Shown one piece after another: positions 58,453 to 64,000 of a stretch of 64,000 nucleotides of DNA. The position numbers and the translations under genes were made by a program. Source of the stretch: Anagrus nilaparvatae (Eukaryota; Arthropoda; Insecta; Hymenoptera; Mymaridae); assembly GCA_022575985.1 (NCBI GenBank), contig JAKSXM010000263.1:13434001-13498000 (forward strand), written 5' to 3'. Position 1 is the first letter of the stretch, and every line of letters begins with the position of its first letter. The notes below the pieces were generated by a model, which was not told the origin of the DNA, did no database searches, and was given only the letters and a program-made list of their open reading frames with translations.

Positions 58453-59224
58453 ACAATGGAATCGCCAGCGTAACAACCCAAACAGAAACGAATAGCAAAA
58501 ATCATTTGTCAACAACAAAAAAAATTCACAAGAAAATATTTATAGATATTTCCACAAATTCACGATGCAATAACTTATTACATAATTAATTTGAAAAAAA
58601 TTGGCTAACTAAAAAAAAAATAAAAAAAAAACATCTCTGAAAAACAAAATTTCATATGGATAAGTTAACAATATCTAGCTCACAAAGTGCAAAATCGCGC
58701 TCGGACACGAGAAGATTGCTTCGTGGAGCGAGCGGGCAGAGGGGCTCCACGCGTGCCAGGCCCGCCGCGTTGCGAGCAAGCTCAGGTTCGCGCAGCGCCA
58801 AAAACGCTTGCAAGCGAGCACTAAAAATTCGAAGGCATAAAAAAAACAACCAAAATATCTCCAAAAAAAAACAAAAATTTCCAGACGAATTAAATTTCTA
58901 ACCTCGCTTCAAGTCCTGCCTCAAAAAAAAACAAAAAAATCGTTTTCTTTTACACGGCCTTTTTCCCAACGAATTATCGATTTCCTATAAAAAATCAATC
59001 TAAACATAATTTAAAATCACTCCCTGTATCCATAAAAAAGTTACCGAATTTCAAAAAAAAAAAAAGGAAAATGAGTTATTTTTGGTAGTACTTTCAGAAA
59101 AAAACACTTTGGGGCAGTTTTGAAGACCCAACCATACAAATCGCCCTCAGTTCATTTAAATCTATCCATATATATATATAAAAAACGGGGTTTAAGATAT
59201 ACTCATAACTACTATGTATATATA
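58453..59224. other. Spacer with a GC-rich block
   Basis: A/T-rich except 58690-58825, which is unusually GC-rich and contains GTGGAGC...GCTCCAC and CTTGC...GCAAG inverted words. An 81-codon frame crosses it but ends in Lys-rich A/T sequence and does not look like a gene. This could be the start of the missing pol or an unrelated scrap. Confidence 0.35.
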
Positions 59225-59862
59225 CTAGGGGGCTCCGCCCCCTGCGCGCTTCGCGTGCCAACCCCCGTTGAGTGATTGAAAAAGTGGGTTTGTCATGAGA
59301 ACAAAAAATGTAAAATTTTAAATACAATTTTAATAATTACTTTCAATTAAAAATATTGATTATATTGTTTTTTTTTTATTTTAAAATTCGTTAATAGGTT
59401 TATAATTAATTGATTTATCGGCTTAAAAATAAAAAAAAATAAAATCACTTAGACCCACAAGGGCTGGTTTTGCCCAGTAGTATCTTATTGGCCCGAAAGT
59501 ATCAAATTAGCCCAAAATTGTCAATAACTAAGAAAATGGAAATGATGCAGAATGGCCCAAAAGTGTCAGAGTGGCCCAAAAGTATCAGAGTGGCCCAAAA
59601 GTGTCAGAGTGGCCTAAAAGTGTCAGAATGGCCCAAAAGTACCATATTGCGTGACCCAAAAGTGTCAGAGTGGCCCAAAAGTGTCAGAATGGCCCAAAAG
59701 TGTCAGACTGGCCAAAAAGTACCATATTGCGTGGCCCAAAAGTGTCAGACTGGCTCAAAAGTACCATATTGTGTGGCCCAAAAGTGTCAGATGGCCCAAA
59801 GGTGTCATACGACAGCGGCGGCAGCGGCGGCAGCGGTTATAACTTTATAATATATATAGAGA
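59225..59862 (-). mobile_element. Complete non-autonomous Helitron (638 bp)
   Basis: Minus strand: A|TCTCTATATATATTATAAAG at 59862, a GC-triplet tract (59812-59835), an array on GGCCCAAAAGTGTCAGA and GTACCATATTG units (59545-59800), the CACTTAGACCCACAAGGGC and CAATATAATCAATATT body, GGGGGTTGGCACGC, the hairpin and CTAG at 59225. It is the same subfamily as 10738-11252 and, without the foldback insertion, 6811-9320. Confidence 0.85.
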
Positions 59863-60216
59863 TATATATATATATATTATATTTATATTTTATCTGAATA
59901 ATAATTATAATAAAATCTAACTTAAGAGTAAACTGTATTTTTACTAGCAAAATAATTTCAATATATTAATAATAATAAAAATTTTAAATGGAAGTAATAT
60001 TATTAAAAATGTTGTTTTTACTCGATTTCTTCTATTTGATCTGATACAATATTTCTTGAAAATTTTTTTGAATTTAAAATATTTATCTGATACTTAATTT
60101 TTTTATTGCAAATTTAATATTAGAATATCAATAAAAAGATAATTTTTAATTTTTAATTTTTAATTTAAGTTATCTTAGTTTAGGTAAAGTATACCATTAA
60201 GAATAGTTTTATATTA
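59863..60216. other. AT-rich spacer with local repeats
   Basis: TTTTTACTCGATTTCT plus GATCTGATAC (60018-60050) recurs in diverged form near 61035 and at 61180/62007, pointing to an old local duplication. Confidence 0.4.
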
Positions 60217-60628
60217 ATTAATTAATTTAACGTTCGTCTTTATTTTTCAATAAACGTATCATTAGGCTGATTCCACAAACATCCGTAAACGCAAAAACGA
60301 AGCCGCAACGTAATGCGCACAACACAACACGCATGCGCACAAACGAAAATCGTGTTGTGCGCATTGCGTTGCGGTTGCATTTTTGCGCCTACGGTGGTTT
60401 GTGGAACTAGCCTTATAAACGATCTCTACGAACTAATGCAATAATCTTGTATTTCAAAGATAAGATCTTGTATTTATAAGTAAAAAAATTTTAAATAAAA
60501 TTAATGGCATGAAAATGCCTTATATATCTTTGAAATACGAGATTATTACATTAGTTCGTAGAGATCGTTTATAATGATACGTTTATTGAAAAATAAAGAC
60601 GAACGTTAAATTAATTAATTAATATAAA
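60217..60628. mobile_element. Small foldback element
   Basis: Arms TTAATTTAACGTTCGTC through CAATAAACGTATCATTA (60217-60264) and AAACGATCTCTACGAAC (60417 on) are mirrored at 60524-60616. The left arm is interrupted by a 148 bp MITE (60265-60412). Part of the right arm (60482-60590) is repeated directly at 60887-61000, on the far side of the tRNA-like sequence. Confidence 0.7.
60265..60412. mobile_element. PIF/Harbinger-like MITE (148 bp)
   Basis: Ends GGCTGATTCCACAAAC and GTTTGTGGAACTAGCC, flanked by TTA on both sides (60262-60264, 60413-60415). The mirror arm of the host element supplies the empty site TATCATTATAAAC, showing that TTA was duplicated. A 3 bp TTA/TAA duplication is typical of PIF/Harbinger. 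The interior is itself palindromic (CACAACACG/CGTGTTGTG). Confidence 0.75.
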
Positions 60629-60699
60629 TTTGGCACTAGATCTACAAAGCTGCCTCTTGAATGAAAGAAATTGATCCTGATTGTCTCTTGGGATGTCCG

Positions 60700-60772
60700 C
60701 TCTCGATAGCTCAGTTGGTAGAGCGTTGGTCCGGCAAACCAAAGGTCGTGGGGTCGAATCCCGCTCGAGACA
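60700..60772 (+). tRNA. tRNA-like gene, anticodon loop CCGGCAA (GGC, Ala-type)
   Basis: Folds as a cloverleaf: acceptor with 6 of 7 pairs (first pair C-C), D arm GCTC/GAGC, anticodon arm TTGGT/ACCAA, T arm GTGGG/CCCGC with loop GTCGAAT, discriminator A, no intron. A-box TAGCTCAGTTGG and B-box GGGTCGAATCC are good. Position 33 is C instead of the near-universal U, and the first acceptor pair is lost, so I favour a tRNA pseudogene or tRNA-derived repeat. The D and T arms resemble tRNA-Tyr more than tRNA-Ala. Confidence 0.55.
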
Positions 60773-60886
60773 AATTGATGGACAATTTTTTTTCATTCAA
60801 AACCACTTTTTTAAGTTAAATTATTTATTAATTTATCTTAAAAAATTATTTAAAATCAATTAAAAAATGTTTCTAATTTATTTAAA

Positions 60887-61000
60887 ATTGTAAAAAAATT
60901 TTAAATAAAATTATTGGCATGAAAATGCCTTATATATCTTTGAAATACAAGATTATTACATTAGTTCGTAGAGATCGTTTATAATGATACGTTTATTGAA
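60887..61000 (+). repeat. Direct repeat of the foldback right arm
   Basis: Near-identical to 60482-60590 (GGCATGAAAATGCC, TTAGTTCGTAGAGATCG, AATGATACGTTTATTGAA). Confidence 0.85.
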
Positions 61001-61199
61001 GAATAGTTTTAAAAATATCATGTTTAGATGATTTCTCGAATTTGATACTAATTTTTTGAAAATATTAATTTCAAAATTTTTTCCATCAAAATATAAAAAA
61101 AAAACATCTTTATTTACTATATTTTTGGGCGAATCATCTAATTATTTTATACGGAAGTAATAGTTTTAAAAATATTATTTTTACTCAATTTCTAGATCT

Positions 61200-62006
61200 T
61201 TTTTTTTTTTTTTTTTTATTTAGCTTTAGAACCTTTACATATGAAAAGTTATTAGCATTACATAAAATTATTATACATAAGGATAATATAAGATATTTTA
61301 AATTCTATAACCTAAAATATTAAATCTGTAAGTTACATTTTTTTAGAAATTCGTAGACATGCATACTAGCTCGACTAGAAGGTTTTTGAACTATAATTTC
61401 AATACTTAATGGCAGTTGTAATTTACACCTTTTTAATTTCATAATTAGCTTTTTTCTTTCGCTGTTGTACAATTCTGCCTCTAAATATTCAAATTGTAAC
61501 TTCTGCATTTTTTCTGATTCCTATAGTGCACTACAAAGCATTACTAGTAATAATTTTAAAACAAAAAAAAATAATCATATTTTTGAAATTAAAAAAAAAT
61601 ACACAGAAATAATGAAAAATAACAGCTGCAAAATTATCTTTTTCTGGATCCCTTCTCATATAGGAATCACAGGAAATGAGGAAGCAGATACTCTGGCTAA
61701 GACAGCAACAAATCTTGCATTTAATAATATTCTCCATATACCGCATACAGACATGTTTGAAATATTTAATACCGAAGCTACCTCACAAACAAATAAATTA
61801 ATAGATAAATTAAGTAAAACTACAGGTAAAGATTATTTCAAATATTACTATTCACAATGTCGTACACCATGGTTTAGCAATAAAAAATTAGACAGAGAAT
61901 TTACAGTCACAATTAGTAGAATCAGATCAAATCATTATAATTTAGCAGCATCACTAAGTAGAGTAAATATTATAAATGACCCTAGATGCCAATGCCATTA
62001 TGAAAG
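61200..62006 (-). mobile_element. Twin-primed LINE insertion with 15 bp target duplication
   Basis: TCAATTTCTAGATCT occurs at 61185-61199 and 62007-62021. Just inside the left copy is a T run (A tail of a minus-strand insertion). Next comes the minus-strand C-terminal end of a LINE ORF (61508-61320: ELYNSERKKLIMKLKRCKL, ending FLKKCNLQI). From about 61505 the same ORF continues in the opposite orientation: the plus strand encodes its RNase H domain (FSDSYSALQSI; FFWIPSHIGITGNEEADTLAK at 61640-61703) and the following RCQCHYES region, stopping exactly at the right duplication. A 5' inversion with target duplication is the outcome of twin priming during LINE integration. Confidence 0.85.
61465..62006 (+). 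pseudogene. LINE RNase H domain (inverted segment)
   Basis: Encodes an RNase H fold with FSDS (Asp; about 61513-61524), then IPSHIGITGNEEADTLAKTA with the terminal Glu/Asp pair, and a C-terminal region HYNLAASLSRV followed by CQCHYES. LINEs of the I/Jockey group can carry this domain after the reverse transcriptase. The frame runs on by chance into flanking DNA to 62070. The upstream reverse transcriptase is absent. Confidence 0.8.
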
Positions 62007-62021
62007 TCAATTTCTAGATCT

Positions 62022-62791
62022 GATACATAATTTTTCGAAAATTTTATTATTAGAATTTCTTGAATTGTAAATTCATGACCTAAAATAAGGCATTAAGAAA
62101 TAAATTAAAAAAACAGAAAGGTTTATCGAGGTACTAGGGTGAAGTTTACTTCTTTCTAAAACAATTTTTATAAAAGTAAAATTTAGAAATAAAAGTTTTT
62201 AAAACTGTGCATGGATTTATTTTAAATCACTACAAAATTTAACACCAAAATCATTATAAAAACCACAGTGTTCCGAATGCCCACGATTATGCTCGGGGTC
62301 TGCCGGCGAAGGAAGAAAAACATTCAACACCGAAATCATCCGAGCACCCTCGGTTACGATCGGGCATACTGGTGATGGAGGGGACTGCAATCATCCTTTC
62401 TTTATCCACTATATTTGTCTCAGAATCCGAATCCATCCAAACGCCATCGATTACGATCGAATCTACCTTTTAACGAACTTTCTCAAAAGCCCTCGCTTAG
62501 GTTCGGATTCACCGGTAAGTGGGGGTAAGTATTCTTTTTTTTTCTTTCCAAATCCTTATCCACTATTCTCACTTTAAAATTTTGTTCCAATTTCAACATG
62601 ACGAATTCTTCATTACGATTTTATCATTTTTAACTACTAGTAGAAATAAAAATGAATATAATAATAACTACGGTACAGTGACAAGAAAGCAGTAAACTTC
62701 AAAAAACAAAAATTAGTCTGGCGTTTTAACCTGGGCCTGATTATATATTTTTTGGATTCCTAAAAAAAAAAAGGAAAAATCTTATACTTAC
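62022..62791. other. 5' part of the giant MED13 intron
   Basis: Mostly AT-rich. A GC-richer block at 62260-62530 has four loosely repeated phrases (CGATTA-GATCG, CCGA-GCCC) of about 75 bp; this may be a diverged tandem repeat. No ORF. The donor GTAAGTAT is at 62791-62784. Confidence 0.5.
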
Positions 62792-63076
62792 TCTAGCGTT
62801 GTTGTTTGATGAGAAAGGACTTCCTTGACTGTCATGATTTTCTACGTTTGTTCCACATATATCACGATTAATAGGAGATCCTTCTGTACGGTGTGGACTT
62901 CCTGTTGGACTTTGAGCACCACCTACCCCAGGCTCTTGCCAAACATTAAAAATGTCATTAAAATCACCCATTCCTTCCATGCCCTCAGGCATATCGTCAT
63001 TTAGCGCCGAAAATAGTTCATCGTCACCAAGTTCTGGTCCATTTATGTGTTGCTCTTGAAAAGCAGTTTGTGATGA
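62792..63076 (-). CDS. MED13: MED13 (skuld) exon preceding the giant intron
   Basis: A 285 bp, 95-codon, phase 0/0 exon. It starts SSQTAFQEQHINGPELGDDE, followed by LFSALNDDMPEGMEGMGDF, NDIFNVWQEPG, then the Ser/Gly/Pro-rich linker SPTGSPHRTEGSP and ends NNNAR. The acidic MPEG...F-DIF-W segment followed by a G/S/P-rich linker is what precedes the TMTEP block in animal MED13. The acceptor is CCATAACAG (63077-63085) and the donor AGA|GTAAGTAT (62791). The reading continues in frame to the exon at 24057. Intact, under apparent constraint, and the only host coding sequence within 38 kb. MED13 joins the CDK8-cyclin C module to Mediator and is degraded via phosphodegrons in other species; nothing about regulation is visible here. 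Confidence 0.88.
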
Positions 63077-64000
63077 CTGTTATGGAAAAATTAAAATTCA
63101 TTTTATGAATACTAACATGATTGAAAAATATATTCTAATATACTATTTCCCTTCCCCCTTTTATTCTTAAGTCAAATTATTAATTTCTTTCTCGAAGCAT
63201 TTTAAAAGCTTTTTTTACTTCGTAAGTGATTCCTAGCGCTGGTGTAAATCATTCCTATTTCTTATGAAATACGTGTGATTTTATAATATTTGTGTTTTTA
63301 AACTACGTTAGTTCAATATCAGTACAAGGAAGAATTCTAACAAAATTTTTAACAAAAAAATTTTATCTGCTGTTCTAAAAAAAAATTTCAATAGGAAAAC
63401 TGTCATTTTTAAAGCTTTTTCGGCGTAGTTTGCGAGTTTAGGTTCTGTAGTGCAGTGCTGAGGTTTTTTCTATTTTGCGTGATGAATTTTGAAAGCTTGA
63501 AAATAAGGAATTCAACTTATGAAACAGTATGAAAACACGAATTGCCCCTCATTTTATTATTTTGAAAATGAAGGTTATCGATATTTGAGTAAAGCTTAGA
63601 AAAGTGTAGCCCCCTCATTTCTCCACGCTATTTTCAAAAAACCACTTTTCCAATGATATTTAAATAGGGCACATTTGGGTAAATATCGTCAAAACGGATA
63701 CTAAAAATTAAACACTGACTACGAAGGCTTTTTGTTACCAAAAAACCACCACTTTCTGAGAATTTCAAGCCTATCTTATCCATAGCAGATTTTGTTAAAT
63801 ATTCACCACCTCAATCATTTTGTAGTTTCTTATTCTGTGACCAGTACTGGCATAAGGTAAAGTAAAGCGACTAACTAATTTTGTTGACAAAATAAGATGT
63901 TGTTTAGTATCCAAATAATACGTTTTGCCTGATTCAAATTCAGGCCTTTTCAATAACTATAAAATATGTTATATATATATGATAAAAAAAAACATTTCTT
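63077..64000 (-). other. Preceding MED13 intron (partial)
   Basis: Begins, on the minus strand side, with the acceptor TTTTTCCATAACAG. AT-rich without ORFs. It carries the second copy of the TGACCAGTACTGG repeat at 63836-63955. The TATATATA run at 63970 ends the window. Confidence 0.6.
63836..63955 (+). repeat. Dispersed repeat, copy 2 (TGACCAGTACTGG family)
   Basis: Shares TGACCAGTACTGG, AACTAATTT, TACGTTTTGCCTG, AGGCCTTTTCAATAAC with 24767-24880 in the same order. Confidence 0.55.

Larger units (their letters stand above)
24058..62791 (-). other. Giant MED13 intron (38.7 kb) packed with transposons
   Basis: Bounded by a consensus donor GTAAGTAT at 62791 and an acceptor TTTCTTTTAG at 24067-24058, both on the minus strand. 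No other MED13 exon is recognisable between. In other animals the segment before TMTEP is a serine/glycine/proline-rich linker, matching the end of the 62792 exon, so the two exons are probably consecutive. A short unrecognised exon cannot be excluded. Confidence 0.75.

Overview
This is AT-rich animal nuclear DNA, almost certainly from an insect and possibly a hymenopteran (order not proven). The only host-gene sequence I recognise is two minus-strand exons of the Mediator kinase-module subunit MED13 (Drosophila skuld): 63076-62792 (95 codons) and 24057-23786 (272 bases, about 90 codons). Both have good splice sites, the reading frame joins in phase 0, and the protein order matches the MED13 C-terminal region. 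If they are consecutive, the window holds one 38.7 kb intron (62791-24058), the start of a following intron of at least 23.8 kb (23785-1) and 0.9 kb of the preceding intron. Less than 1% of the window is host coding sequence.

The rest is a dense, layered graveyard of transposable elements. Region 1-23.8 kb: a decayed transposon gene with a DEDDh exonuclease; a 2.3 kb piggyBac-type non-autonomous element with TTAA target duplications; several Helitrons (5' end TCTCTATATATTATAAAG, 3' GC-rich hairpin plus CTAG), one split by a 1.94 kb foldback element; a Ginger-like integrase DNA transposon with long inverted repeats; rearranged R1-clade LINE pieces; a minus-strand Jockey/CR1-like LINE; a BEL/Pao retrotransposon with one LTR; and small R1 and gypsy remnants.

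Region 24-41 kb (inside the giant intron): two blocks of roughly 140-155 bp tandem repeats; a 6.3 kb foldback element (TA target duplication) holding a second 1.7 kb inverted-repeat element, a tRNA-derived SINE and about 60 copies of a 28 bp minisatellite; a 5S-rRNA-derived SINE; a 150 bp tandem repeat; a broken FLYWCH/MULE transposase carrying its own insertion; and two stretches of unrecognised broken ORFs.

Region 41-64 kb: two different R1-clade LINEs tail to tail between (TTA)n arrays, one with an uninterrupted ORF of more than 930 codons; a LINE 3' fragment; Helitrons with their 3' ends facing each other; a 2.1 kb near-perfect palindrome; one complete 384 bp Helitron; a second tRNA-derived SINE; a gypsy gag pseudogene; another complete Helitron; a PIF/Harbinger-like MITE inside a small foldback element; a tRNA-like gene; and a twin-primed LINE with a 15 bp target duplication. 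Nested insertions give a partial relative chronology, because several insertions have an uninterrupted counterpart of the same site elsewhere in the window.
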